Positions 56,554 to 64,000 of a stretch of DNA of 64,000 nt are shown here, piece by piece (the first letter of the stretch is position 1; each line of letters begins with the position of its first letter). A program made the translations under genes and the position numbers. Under the pieces are notes generated by a model. It did not search any database and was not told the origin of the DNA. It saw only the letters and a program-made list of their open reading frames with translations. Origin of the DNA: Nitrincola schmidtii (lineage in GTDB: Bacteria; Pseudomonadota; Gammaproteobacteria; Pseudomonadales; Balneatricaceae); assembly GCF_008973715.1 (NCBI RefSeq), contig NZ_WBOL01000002.1, positions 1-64,000 of the forward strand, written 5' to 3'.

Positions 56554-57135
56554 ATGATCCTAGTGATCGATAATTACGACAGCTTCACTTGGAACTTGGT
56601 GCATTATCTTCGTGAGCTACAGCAGCAAGTCACTGTATTTCGTAATGATGAACTCTCTTTGCAGGATATTATTCGTTTGGCACCAGAGCGCTTGTTGATC
56701 TCTCCAGGGCCTTGTACGCCGAATGAAGCGGGTATTTCATTACAGGCAATCACTGAGTTTGCTGGGAAGTTACCGATACTCGGTGTTTGTTTAGGTCATC
56801 AAGCGATAGGTCAGGCACTGGGTGGTATTGTTGTTAGAGCAAGAAAAGTCATGCATGGCAAAACATCCGCTGTATATCATAGTAATATAGGGGTGTTTCA
56901 GGGATTGCCGAATCCGTTACAGGTGACTCGATATCACTCTCTGGTTTTAGACCCAGACTCTTTACCTAGTGATATTGAAATAACTGCTTGGACTCAAGAT
57001 GAACAAGGGCAAATGGATGAGGTGATGGGTATTCGTCATAAACATTATCCATTAGAGGGTGTGCAATTTCATCCTGAAGCTATTTTGACTCAAGAAGGTC
57101 ATGGTCTGCTGGCGAATTTTTTAACAATGAAATGA
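56554..57135 (+). CDS. trpG: Anthranilate synthase component II (glutamine amidotransferase)
   Basis: Supplies ammonia to TrpE for anthranilate formation. 193 residues from ATG 56554 ([19 protein letters not shown]); the frame continues upstream to 56503 but is unlike the family. Class I amidotransferase triad: Cys79 in [15 protein letters not shown] and the His-Glu of VQFHPEAIL near the C terminus. trpD and trpC follow. No trpE is in the window; in pseudomonads it is at a separate site. The same subunit could also serve 4-amino-4-deoxychorismate synthase. Confidence 0.96.
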   Translation: MILVIDNYDSFTWNLVHYLRELQQQVTVFRNDELSLQDIIRLAPERLLISPGPCTPNEAGISLQAITEFAGKLPILGVCLGHQAIGQALGGIVVRARKVMHGKTSAVYHSNIGVFQGLPNPLQVTRYHSLVLDPDSLPSDIEITAWTQDEQGQMDEVMGIRHKHYPLEGVQFHPEAILTQEGHGLLANFLTMK

Positions 57136-57166
57136 TGAACCGCGAAGGCTTAATAGGAGAAGAATA

Positions 57167-58210
57167 ATGCAAATACAAGAAGCGCTAAGCTGGGTGGTTG
57201 ATCACTTGGATTTGAGCAGGGCGCAAATGGTGGATGTCATGAGACAGATCATGACCGGACAGTGTAGCGATGCACAGATGGGTGCTTTTTTAGTGGCCTT
57301 GAGAATGAAAAGTGAATCCATTGATGAAATTGCTGGGGCTGCACAAGTGATGCGCGAACTGGCAACCCCCGTAAAAACTCAGGCTACGCGTTTAGTGGAT
57401 ATCGTGGGTACTGGGGGTGATGGTGCCAACCTATTCAATATTTCCTCGGCTTCTTCGTTTGTTGCCGCGGCAGCTGGCGTTCATGTGGCTAAGCACGGTA
57501 ATCGTGCAGTGTCGTCTAGCAGTGGCAGTGCTGATCTACTCGAAGCGGCGGGTATTAATCTTAATCTAACCGCTGATCAAGTTGCTGCATGCATTGATCA
57601 GGTGGGTGTTGGCTTTATGTTTGCGCCTGCTCATCATGGTGCTATGCGACACGCTATCGGTGTGCGTAAGTCACTGGGTATTCGTACTCTGTTTAATATC
57701 TTAGGTCCCATGACGAATCCAGCTGGCGTAAAGCATCTGGTCATCGGCGTGTTTAGTAAGCCTCTGTGTCGTCCGATGGCGGAAGTAATGCAGCAGTTAG
57801 GGGCTGAACACGTGTTGGTTGTGCATGCTGATGATGGTTTAGATGAAATTAGCTTGGCGACAGCGACCCATGTTGCGGAACTTAAAGACGGTGTTGTTAA
57901 AGAATATAACATTACGCCTGAGGTCTTAGGGATAGAAAGCCAAAGCTTGATCGGTTTAGAAGTGAAGGCTCCAGAGGATTCGCTGCAACTGATCCGCAAA
58001 GCGTTTTCAAATAGTGAAGAGTCAGTAGCGCGAAAAGCACGCTCAATTATTGCGCTGAATGCTGGAGCTGCTATTTGGTTAGCCGGACAGGCAGACAGCC
58101 ATCAACAAGGTGTGCAAAAAGCGTTAGAAGTGATGCAAGACGGACGTGCCGCAAACAAAATGGCGGCGCTTGCCGAGTTCAGTCAACAGTTCACTGAGAC
58201 AGCAGAATGA
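57167..58210 (+). CDS. trpD: Anthranilate phosphoribosyltransferase
   Basis: Adds phosphoribosyl to anthranilate. 347 residues. Glycine-rich PRPP/Mg motifs: [20 protein letters not shown] and [20 protein letters not shown], then the DDGLDEIS cluster that binds magnesium. AGGAG lies 7-12 bases before the ATG at 57167. It overlaps trpC by 4 bases. Confidence 0.98.
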   Translation: MQIQEALSWVVDHLDLSRAQMVDVMRQIMTGQCSDAQMGAFLVALRMKSESIDEIAGAAQVMRELATPVKTQATRLVDIVGTGGDGANLFNISSASSFVAAAAGVHVAKHGNRAVSSSSGSADLLEAAGINLNLTADQVAACIDQVGVGFMFAPAHHGAMRHAIGVRKSLGIRTLFNILGPMTNPAGVKHLVIGVFSKPLCRPMAEVMQQLGAEHVLVVHADDGLDEISLATATHVAELKDGVVKEYNITPEVLGIESQSLIGLEVKAPEDSLQLIRKAFSNSEESVARKARSIIALNAGAAIWLAGQADSHQQGVQKALEVMQDGRAANKMAALAEFSQQFTETAE

Positions 58211-59016
58211 ATGATACTCCGACCATTTTAAAGAAGATAATTCAACGAAAGCGCGAAGAAGTGGCTGAGCGCTCAGCACAAGTCAGTCTTCAGGACTTGC
58301 AAACGAAAATTGCAGCACAGCAGGGTAGTGATAAAGACCCACGTGGTTTTGTTAACGCGCTTGAGCGCTCTATTGCGTCAGGACGCTCTGCCATTATCGC
58401 GGAGGCGAAAAAAGCCAGTCCCTCAAAAGGCGTGATTCGCGAAAACTTCGATCCGGCAGCGATTGCACAAAGTTATGAAAAAGCGGGTGCAAGCTGTTTG
58501 TCAGTATTAACAGATGTCGACTTTTTTATGGGTTCGGATCGTAATCTGCTGTTGGCCAGAGAGGCCTGCAACTTACCGGTGATTCGTAAAGATTTCATCG
58601 TCGATCCCTATCAGATTTATGAAGCAAGAATGCTGGGAGCGGATTGTATTTTGTTGATTGTAGCCGCCTTGAGCGATCAGCAGTTGTCTGAGTTAGCAGA
58701 CTTAACCCAATCCTTAGGTATGGATGTTCTTGTTGAAGTGCATGGTGCTGATGAGCTTCAGCGTGCGTTGCCGTTGAATACACGTTTGATTGGTATTAAT
58801 AATCGTGACCTTCATAGCTTTGAAGTATCACTGAATAACACCTTTGATCTATTAAGCGCTATTCCTGATGATCGTATTGTGGTGACAGAAAGCGGTATCA
58901 ATACCCCTGATGACGTCGCACAGATGCGTGCTCAGGGTGTGCAAAGCTTCTTGGTTGGCGAGTCTTTTATGCGTGCCGACGATCCAGGTGAAAAACTTAA
59001 AGCACTGTTTGCTTAA
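58207..59016 (+). CDS. trpC: Indole-3-glycerol phosphate synthase
   Basis: Closes the indole ring from CdRP. 269 residues, monofunctional (not fused to TrpF as in E. coli). TIM-barrel signatures: [20 protein letters not shown] with the catalytic lysine, [18 protein letters not shown], and [14 protein letters not shown] overlaps the trpD stop (ATGA). An OsmC-type gene follows 17 bp later. Confidence 0.98.
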   Translation: MNDTPTILKKIIQRKREEVAERSAQVSLQDLQTKIAAQQGSDKDPRGFVNALERSIASGRSAIIAEAKKASPSKGVIRENFDPAAIAQSYEKAGASCLSVLTDVDFFMGSDRNLLLAREACNLPVIRKDFIVDPYQIYEARMLGADCILLIVAALSDQQLSELADLTQSLGMDVLVEVHGADELQRALPLNTRLIGINNRDLHSFEVSLNNTFDLLSAIPDDRIVVTESGINTPDDVAQMRAQGVQSFLVGESFMRADDPGEKLKALFA

Positions 59017-59033
59017 TAGCAGGAGAAAAGACG

Positions 59034-59432
59034 ATGCAAGCCAAGGTTGAATGGAAAGGTGATCTACGTTTTAACGCCACCAGTGGCAGTGGTTTTGATG
59101 TGATGATAGATGCCGATCTACAGCAAGGGCCTCGTCCGATGGAGTTAGTACTCATGGGACTAGGTGGCTGTACCAGCTACGATGTTGTGCAAATTTTAAA
59201 AAAATCACGTCAGCAAGTAACCGGCTGTCGTGCTGAAATCACCTCGGAAAGAGCAGAGTCAGTTCCTGCTGTTTTTACCAAAATACATGTCCATTTCGTC
59301 GTAACGGGCGAGGCGCTGAAGCCTAACTTGGTTGAACGAGCCGTTAAGCTCTCTGCTGAGCAATACTGCTCTGCATCCCTGATGCTTGAGCGTGGCGGTG
59401 TGAAGATTACTCATAGTTTTGAAATAGTCTAG
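59034..59432 (+). CDS. OsmC-family peroxiredoxin-like protein
   Basis: 132 residues with the OsmC fold. The two redox cysteines are Cys46 in GLGGCTSYDVV and Cys112 in EQYCSASLML, the pair that reduces organic hydroperoxides in characterised members. It is of the short YhfA-like branch. RBS AGGAG is 8 bases upstream. The trpC-OsmC neighbourhood is also seen in Pseudomonas, where vfr intervenes; here it is probably the last gene of the trp transcript. Confidence 0.92.
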   Translation: MQAKVEWKGDLRFNATSGSGFDVMIDADLQQGPRPMELVLMGLGGCTSYDVVQILKKSRQQVTGCRAEITSERAESVPAVFTKIHVHFVVTGEALKPNLVERAVKLSAEQYCSASLMLERGGVKITHSFEIV

Positions 59433-59439
59433 TTACAGA

Positions 59440-59468
59440 TTGTGATTGTTTGAAGAGTCACGTATAAT
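59440..59468 (+). promoter_or_regulatory. Promoter of the rpsF operon
   Basis: TTGTGA (59440-59445), a 17-bp spacer and TATAAT (59463-59468), a perfect -10. The leader to the rpsF ATG is about 75 bases, enough for the S6:S18 binding element known in many bacteria. Confidence 0.75.
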
Positions 59469-59550
59469 TTCGACTCCGTTTTATTTGTTCAACTCCTTGC
59501 TTCCTGTCACATAGGGTGAAGAGGGGGCTGCAAAACCGTAAGGAGCAAAA

Positions 59551-59970
59551 ATGCGTCATTATGAAATCGTATTTCTGGTTCATCCGAATCAGAGCGAACA
59601 AGTTCCAGCTATGTTGGAACGCTACAAGAATTTGATCGAAGGTGCTGAAGGCACGATTCACCGTCTAGAAGACTGGGGTCGTCGTCAAATGGCTTATCCG
59701 ATCAACAATGCTCACAAAGCACACTATGTTCTAATGAACATTGAGTGTAACCAAGAAACCTTGGATGAGCTGGAAAGCCTTTTCCGTTACAACGATGCGG
59801 TTCTGCGTAGCATGATCCTGCGTTGTAAAGAAGCCGTTACTGAAGTTTCTCCTATCAAAGCAGCTGAGTCACGTGAAGAGCGTAAGCCCCGCCGTGAAGA
59901 TCGCTCAGAGCGTCAGTCTCGCGACGAAGAGTCGACTGATGAGTATGAGCAGGAAACTGCTGAAGATTAA
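59551..59970 (+). CDS. rpsF: 30S ribosomal protein S6
   Basis: Small-subunit protein of the platform, heterodimer partner of S18. 139 residues; the core ([20 protein letters not shown], then [20 protein letters not shown]) is followed by a long charged tail rich in Arg, Asp and Glu, ending EQETAED. E. coli S6 likewise carries a C-terminal glutamate tail. AAGGAG is 8 bases before ATG. First gene of rpsF-rpsR-membrane protein-rplI. Confidence 0.98.
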   Translation: MRHYEIVFLVHPNQSEQVPAMLERYKNLIEGAEGTIHRLEDWGRRQMAYPINNAHKAHYVLMNIECNQETLDELESLFRYNDAVLRSMILRCKEAVTEVSPIKAAESREERKPRREDRSERQSRDEESTDEYEQETAED

Positions 59971-59993
59971 TCTGAATTATAGGAGAAAGGAAA

Positions 59994-60221
59994 ATGGCAC
60001 GTTTTTTCCGCCGTCGTAAATTCTGTCGTTTCACTGCAGAAGGCACTACCCAGATCGACTATAAAGATCTGGAAACTTTAAAAGCTTACATTACTGAAAC
60101 TGGCAAGATCGTACCTAGCCGTATTACTGGCACTAAAGCACGTTACCAGCGTCAACTAGCTACTGCTATCAAGCGTGCTCGTTACATTGCGTTGCTGCCA
60201 TACACTGACGGTCACGAGTAA
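59994..60221 (+). CDS. rpsR: 30S ribosomal protein S18
   Basis: 75 residues, the E. coli length being 75. The sequence [16 protein letters not shown] at the N terminus, then [20 protein letters not shown] and [20 protein letters not shown], is unmistakable. It pairs with S6 in the 30S platform. 23 bp after rpsF, with AGGAGAAAGG upstream. Confidence 0.99.
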   Translation: MARFFRRRKFCRFTAEGTTQIDYKDLETLKAYITETGKIVPSRITGTKARYQRQLATAIKRARYIALLPYTDGHE

Positions 60222-60257
60222 GGTAATTAACGCTAAGTAAGGATAGGAGTTAACGCC

Positions 60258-61100
60258 GTGCGAGCCCTTGCAGAAACGCTATTAAAGGGTCGCAATCAGG
60301 CGATTATGGTGGTTGTTATTGCCGCCATGTTACCTCTGCTCTACTGGGTTAGTGCAGCAGGGGTTGCTCTGATTACCCTACGAAAGGGTGTATCAGAAGG
60401 TGCAAAACTATTGTTTTGGGCCGTATTGCCAAGTTTTTTCTGGATTTTTTCCGGTGATCCATCGGCAATATTGGTGATTTCAGGAACGTATGTGTTGGCA
60501 GTGTTGCTTCGCCAAACCGTTTCCTGGCAAAAAGTTTTGATTGCCATTATACCGCTAGGTGTCGTGTGCAGTCTGATACTCGATGTAGGATTGGCTCCAT
60601 TATTGGATCAAATCGCGACATCGGTTCAACAACTTGCCAGTGAACGTGGTGCAGCATTCCAAGACTGGTCAGAATCGCGAGTGCGAGGTCTACTGGTAGG
60701 GGTTGTCAGCGCATTTCAAGTAGCCAGTATGTTGGGTTGCTTGATGCTAGCAAGAAGTTGGCAAGCTGCTTTGTTTAATCCAGGTGGTTTCCAATCCGAG
60801 TTTCATCAGTTAAGACTGCCGGTCATATTGGCTGTCGCTCTTGCACTGGTGTTATTGGCTAGCAAAATGACTGGAATTGATATTTCAAGATGGTTTGCAC
60901 TGCTACTTCTACCACTGGTTGTGGCAGGATTAGCCTTGATACACGGGCTGGTTTCTAAGCGGGGACTGAATAAAGGCTGGTTGGTAGCGACTTACGCATC
61001 GATCATTTTAGTCGGTCCCTATATGGTTACATTGTTGGTGATACTGGCATGCGTAGATGCATTAATGGATCTACGGGCTAAAGTTCCAGCAAAGAATTAA
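60258..61100 (+). CDS. Multi-pass membrane protein (DUF2232-like)
   Basis: 280 residues starting at GTG 60258, with AGGAG 8 bases upstream. Mostly hydrophobic with 7-8 predicted membrane spans and a short charged loop ([20 protein letters not shown]) between them. A hypothetical membrane protein occupies this same slot between rpsR and rplI in Pseudomonas, and the YybS/DUF2232 proteins near rplI in firmicutes have similar topology. Family membership is my inference from position and topology; function unknown. Confidence 0.72.
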   Translation: MRALAETLLKGRNQAIMVVVIAAMLPLLYWVSAAGVALITLRKGVSEGAKLLFWAVLPSFFWIFSGDPSAILVISGTYVLAVLLRQTVSWQKVLIAIIPLGVVCSLILDVGLAPLLDQIATSVQQLASERGAAFQDWSESRVRGLLVGVVSAFQVASMLGCLMLARSWQAALFNPGGFQSEFHQLRLPVILAVALALVLLASKMTGIDISRWFALLLLPLVVAGLALIHGLVSKRGLNKGWLVATYASIILVGPYMVTLLVILACVDALMDLRAKVPAKN

Positions 61101-61135
61101 GATACTGCAATCTGCAGAAAAAAGAGGTTTACGAG

Positions 61136-61582
61136 ATGGAAGTTATTCTGCTCGAAAATATTGGTAAATTGGGTAGTTTAGGTGACAAAGTTGCTGTTAA
61201 AGGCGGCTACGGACGTAACTACTTAGTACCTCAGGGTAAAGCGGTTGCAGCAACTGCTGCTAACGTTGCAAAGTTTGAAGAGCGTCGTGCAGAGCTAGAA
61301 GCAGCCGCTGCTGCTAAACTCGCTGAAGCACACACGCGTTCCGAAGCACTGAATGAATTTGCACTGACCATGCTTGGTAAAGCAGGTGAAGAAGGTAAAT
61401 TGTTTGGTTCTATCGGTACTCGCGATATCGCAGAAGCGCTGACTTCAGCAGGTCATGCTGTTGATAAGAGTGAAGTGCGTTTACCAGAAGGCACTATCCG
61501 CCATGTTGGTGAATTCTCTGTTGATATTCAGTTACACCCTGAAGTGACTGCAAGCATCACTTTGACGGTTGCTGCTGAGTAA
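61136..61582 (+). CDS. rplI: 50S ribosomal protein L9
   Basis: 148 residues, one less than E. coli L9. The N-terminal domain is [20 protein letters not shown], followed by the connecting helix rich in Ala and Glu ([19 protein letters not shown]) and the C-terminal domain ([20 protein letters not shown]). Last gene of the rpsF operon, with a strong terminator after it. Confidence 0.99.
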   Translation: MEVILLENIGKLGSLGDKVAVKGGYGRNYLVPQGKAVAATAANVAKFEERRAELEAAAAAKLAEAHTRSEALNEFALTMLGKAGEEGKLFGSIGTRDIAEALTSAGHAVDKSEVRLPEGTIRHVGEFSVDIQLHPEVTASITLTVAAE

Positions 61583-61596
61583 TTCTGCTTTATTCT

Positions 61597-61650
61597 AAAT
61601 GCCTGGTAAGTGTGAGCTAAAGCGCTAACTTATCAGGCATTTTTGTTTTT
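61597..61650 (+). terminator. Terminator after rplI
   Basis: AAATGCCTGGTAAGT and ACTTATCAGGCATTT make a 15-bp stem (one G-U pair) followed by TTGTTTTT. dnaB downstream should therefore have its own promoter. Confidence 0.9.
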
Positions 61651-61740
61651 ACCGCAACACAATTTTTTCCAAGCTGTACCCCTCCGCACAATATCGCTAG
61701 AATAGTCATTTCCTGATTTTACGCCTCGGTATCACGTCCA

Positions 61741-64000
61741 ATGGATTTCGCTGAACAGACACAGGACACGATCGACTCGATCAAGTCGCCTCCGTTTTCA
61801 CTTGAAGCAGAGCAATCCGTACTGGGTGGCTTGATGCTTGATAATCAAGCATGGGATGCAGTCTCTGAAATTTTGGTTGATAGCCATTTCTATCGACCCG
61901 ACCATCGAATGATTTTCCGCACCTTGCAGAAGTTAGTGGATGAAAATCGTCCATTTGATGTCATTACCCTCTCTGAAGAGTTAGATCGATCAGGAGAATT
62001 AGAGCGAGCCGGTGGTCTTGAATACCTGGTTGAGCTAGCCAGAAATACACCCAGCACCAGTAACATTCGTGCCTATGCTGAAATCGTTCGTGATAGGGCG
62101 CTGCTACGGCAGATGATTCAGGTGGCGAATGAAATCGCCGACAGTGCCTTTCAGCCACAGGGCCGTGCTTCGGAAGAAATTCTAAACGAAGCGGAACAAA
62201 AGATTTTCCAGATTGCTGAAAACCGCCCTAATCAAGGCGGGCCAGAACCTATTAATCCGCTGCTAAAACGTGCCGTTGAACGTATTGACCATCTTTTTAA
62301 TAACGCCGATGCATTGACGGGTGTCACAACCGGCTTTGACGATCTGGATGCCCGCACTGGTGGTTTACAACCCTCTGATTTAATTATTGTGGCAGCACGG
62401 CCCTCGATGGGGAAATGCATCGTATCCGGTTCTCTTTTAGTAGATCCAATAACAGGTGCACGCATAACGATTGATGAGATGGTAAAGCATCAGAAAGCAG
62501 ATGTTCTAAGTCTGAACAATCATTTCAAATTAGAGCGACGAAAGGCAAGTGCATTCGTTGATGATGGCCTCAAGCCCGTTTATCGAGTAAGGACAGCCCT
62601 AGGTAGAACTATTGAAACCACACTGACACATCCATTTTTAACCGCTTACGGCTGGCAGCCTTTGGCGAAAGTAAATCTCAATGATGTAATTGCGGTGCCA
62701 CGCAAACTTCCTGTTTTTGGTAGCAAATCTATCGCGGAATATAAAATTAAAACACTGGCCTACTTTCTAGGAGATGGAGGTACAACGCAAAGTTCACCCA
62801 TTTTTACGAATACTAATGCACAAATCATGGATGATTTTATCGTCGCAGTTGAAAGCTTTGGATCGATTAAAGTCTGTCGTACCGAGCTTTCAGATCGTGC
62901 TCCAAGTTATAGAGTGGCAGGCCGTAGCGATGATCCTGTATCGACAAGACAGTTCTTTGCCGAATTGTTAAATAAGGCGATTAATCTTGCTGGATATACC
63001 GGTAAACAGTTAGCTGCACAGTTAGGTACTGCGGTATCGACCATTAGTCATTGGCGTAATGCGATTGCTGTTCCATCCCCTCGTCTTTATGGCGAGCTAT
63101 GTGGTGTATTAGGTGATGAGTTCCAGGCAACATCACAACCGTTGTTTGAGTCCGCTTCGACATTATTTAATCCAGTGACTCAATACCTAAAGCAAAATCA
63201 GCTTTGGGGTAAACTCTCCTATGAGAAAGCTGTTCCTGAGATAGTGTTTCAGTTGCCACGTGATCAGGTAGCGTTATTTTTGAATCGACTCTTTGCCTGT
63301 GATGGTGGGGTGTCGGTTAGTAACTCGGGTCAAGTCAGGCTGACTTATGGCAGTGCCAGTGAAGTTCTTGCCGAACAAATTCAACATCTTTTGCTGCGCT
63401 TTGGTGTTATTGCTAAACGGCGCGAGAAACACCATCACGAGCGTGTGCAGTATGAAATTGAAGTGCTTGATCAAACCAGTGTTAAGCGCTTTTGTACTGA
63501 GATAGGTATCTTCGGCAAAGAGGCTAAGGTTTTAGAAGCCCAGTGCATCCTGAAAGATCGACGTTCACATAGCAATCTAGACGCACTCCCTGAAACTGCA
63601 ATTGATTACTTGCTAAGCCTCAAGAATGAACGTAGTTGGTCAGAAATATTCGCTGCCAAAGGGCTTACTCTTCCTGACGGATATAATCCTCATTTATCGG
63701 GTAGAAGTCGCCGTCAATTGAGTCGTCGGAGAGCCGCTGAGTTTGCAGCACTCCTAGATGATCAGTATCTAGCCAAGTTGAGTACTTCAGATATTTATTG
63801 GGATAAAGTTGTTGCTATCGAATATCAAGGTTATAAGCAGGTTTATGACCTGACCGTACCAGAACTACATAACTTTGTCGCTCAAGATTTCTTTGTACAT
63901 AACACCACCTTCGCGATGAATTTGGTCGAAAACGCGCTGATGGGAACGCAGCGGCCAGTATTGGTGTTTAGTTTGGAGATGCCTGCTGACCAGTTGGTCA
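61741..64000 (+). CDS. dnaB: Replicative DNA helicase DnaB, intein-containing, 3' end beyond the window
   Basis: Hexameric helicase of the replication fork. The reading frame is open from ATG 61741 to the window edge without a stop. The N-extein (residues 1-225) has the DnaB N-terminal domain (SLEAEQSVLGGLMLDNQAWD, ARNTPSTSNIRAYAEIVRD) and the start of the RecA-like domain up to Walker A (AARPSMGK). An intein of 496 residues then interrupts the frame, and the C-extein resumes with TTFAMNLVENALMGTQRPVL and FSLEMPADQLV before the sequence ends. Splicing would restore GKTT, the intact Walker A motif. It follows rplI, as in pseudomonads. Confidence 0.96.
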   Translation, partial: MDFAEQTQDTIDSIKSPPFSLEAEQSVLGGLMLDNQAWDAVSEILVDSHFYRPDHRMIFRTLQKLVDENRPFDVITLSEELDRSGELERAGGLEYLVELARNTPSTSNIRAYAEIVRDRALLRQMIQVANEIADSAFQPQGRASEEILNEAEQKIFQIAENRPNQGGPEPINPLLKRAVERIDHLFNNADALTGVTTGFDDLDARTGGLQPSDLIIVAARPSMGKCIVSGSLLVDPITGARITIDEMVKHQKADVLSLNNHFKLERRKASAFVDDGLKPVYRVRTALGRTIETTLTHPFLTAYGWQPLAKVNLNDVIAVPRKLPVFGSKSIAEYKIKTLAYFLGDGGTTQSSPIFTNTNAQIMDDFIVAVESFGSIKVCRTELSDRAPSYRVAGRSDDPVSTRQFFAELLNKAINLAGYTGKQLAAQLGTAVSTISHWRNAIAVPSPRLYGELCGVLGDEFQATSQPLFESASTLFNPVTQYLKQNQLWGKLSYEKAVPEIVFQLPRDQVALFLNRLFACDGGVSVSNSGQVRLTYGSASEVLAEQIQHLLLRFGVIAKRREKHHHERVQYEIEVLDQTSVKRFCTEIGIFGKEAKVLEAQCILKDRRSHSNLDALPETAIDYLLSLKNERSWSEIFAAKGLTLPDGYNPHLSGRSRRQLSRRRAAEFAALLDDQYLAKLSTSDIYWDKVVAIEYQGYKQVYDLTVPELHNFVAQDFFVHNTTFAMNLVENALMGTQRPVLVFSLEMPADQLV
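62416..63903 (+). mobile_element. DnaB intein with LAGLIDADG-type homing endonuclease
   Basis: 496 residues in frame within dnaB. N-terminal block: Cys1 in CIVSGSLLVD. Block B: TLTH with His72. C-terminal blocks: VYDLTVPELHNFV (476 on) and FVHN ending in His495-Asn496, followed by Thr as +1 residue. These are the residues of a standard class 1 splicing intein. The middle carries LAGLIDADG-like motifs at 114-122 (LAYFLGDGG) and 285-298 (VALFLNRLFACDGG), and between them, about 193-220, an HTH-like segment (GKQLAAQLGTAVSTISHWRN). Insertion is between Lys and Thr of GKT. The splicing blocks resemble cyanobacterial-type DnaB inteins from memory. Confidence 0.93.

Noticed and set aside
57634-57999. 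121-codon frame on the minus strand
   Set aside because: Antisense to trpD; composition is rich in Ser, Pro and Thr, as shadows of this kind usually are.

Overview
The window is a chromosomal segment of a gammaproteobacterium, most likely a marine, Oceanospirillales-type relative of Pseudomonas. This rests on gene order: nadB / rpoE-rseA-rseC-mucD, lepA-lepB-DUF4845-rnc-era-recO-pdxJ-acpS, aroQ-accB-accC-prmA-DUF3426-dusB-fis-purH-purD, trpG-trpD-trpC-OsmC and rpsF-rpsR-membrane protein-rplI-dnaB are pseudomonad-style clusters, and the protein families fit. The genus cannot be fixed from the sequence alone. Gene density is high and almost everything is housekeeping. I see no prophage, IS element, CRISPR array or tRNA gene. 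The one mobile element is an intein at the right edge.

Layout. 1-404: the end of an rRNA operon (23S 3' end, 5S, terminator). 468-2734: sdhE-ygfX, convergent with nadB. 2827-6380: the sigma-E envelope-stress operon, preceded by a sequence matching a sigma-E promoter. Its anti-sigma gene appears to carry the C-terminal domain of RseB, and no separate rseB is present. 6518-7915: a MASE1-GGDEF diguanylate cyclase. 8094-14530: translation, secretion, RNA-processing and cofactor genes, tightly coupled. 14634-22035: cysM, relA, mazG, ppc and adk. 22104-29863: the most accessory-like part, with a TetR regulator divergent from a dimethylglycine/N-methylproline-demethylase-like flavoprotein, a 36-residue lysine-rich protein gene with its own promoter and terminator, a chemoreceptor, a MocR regulator divergent from a flavin split-barrel protein, and a PEBP-like protein. 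30011-33469: rlmB, the acetate kinase/phosphotransacetylase pair and hinT. 33496-42085: purine synthesis, fis, dusB, prmA, acetyl-CoA carboxylase subunits and aroQ, all leftward. 42435-47724: an orphan ParA, purine and pyrimidine salvage (hpt, upp, uracil permease), ppa and fbp. 47921-54772: mpl, ubiX, tsaB, uppP, rsmJ, then plsB and slyX. 54968-59432: a membrane-anchored cold-shock-domain protein, an M48 lipoprotein protease, trpGDC and an OsmC protein. 59551-64000: the rpsF-rpsR-rplI operon and dnaB.

The genes form coherent groups: envelope stress (RpoE, RseA-like, RseC, MucD), stringent response and nucleotide quality control (RelA, MazG), overflow acetate metabolism (Pta, AckA), nucleotide salvage, and anthranilate-to-indoleglycerol-phosphate synthesis.

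The points most worth a second look are: (1) a 496-residue intein that splits the Walker A lysine of DnaB from the following threonine, with two LAGLIDADG-like motifs and an internal helix-turn-helix-like segment; (2) the RseA-RseB(C-domain) fusion in a sigma-E operon lacking rseB; (3) the 36-aa protein that is 47 percent lysine; (4) the two-TM cold-shock-domain protein; (5) a TMADH-family flavoprotein lacking one of the four usual iron-sulfur cysteines. All calls come from reading the sequence; no database search was run.
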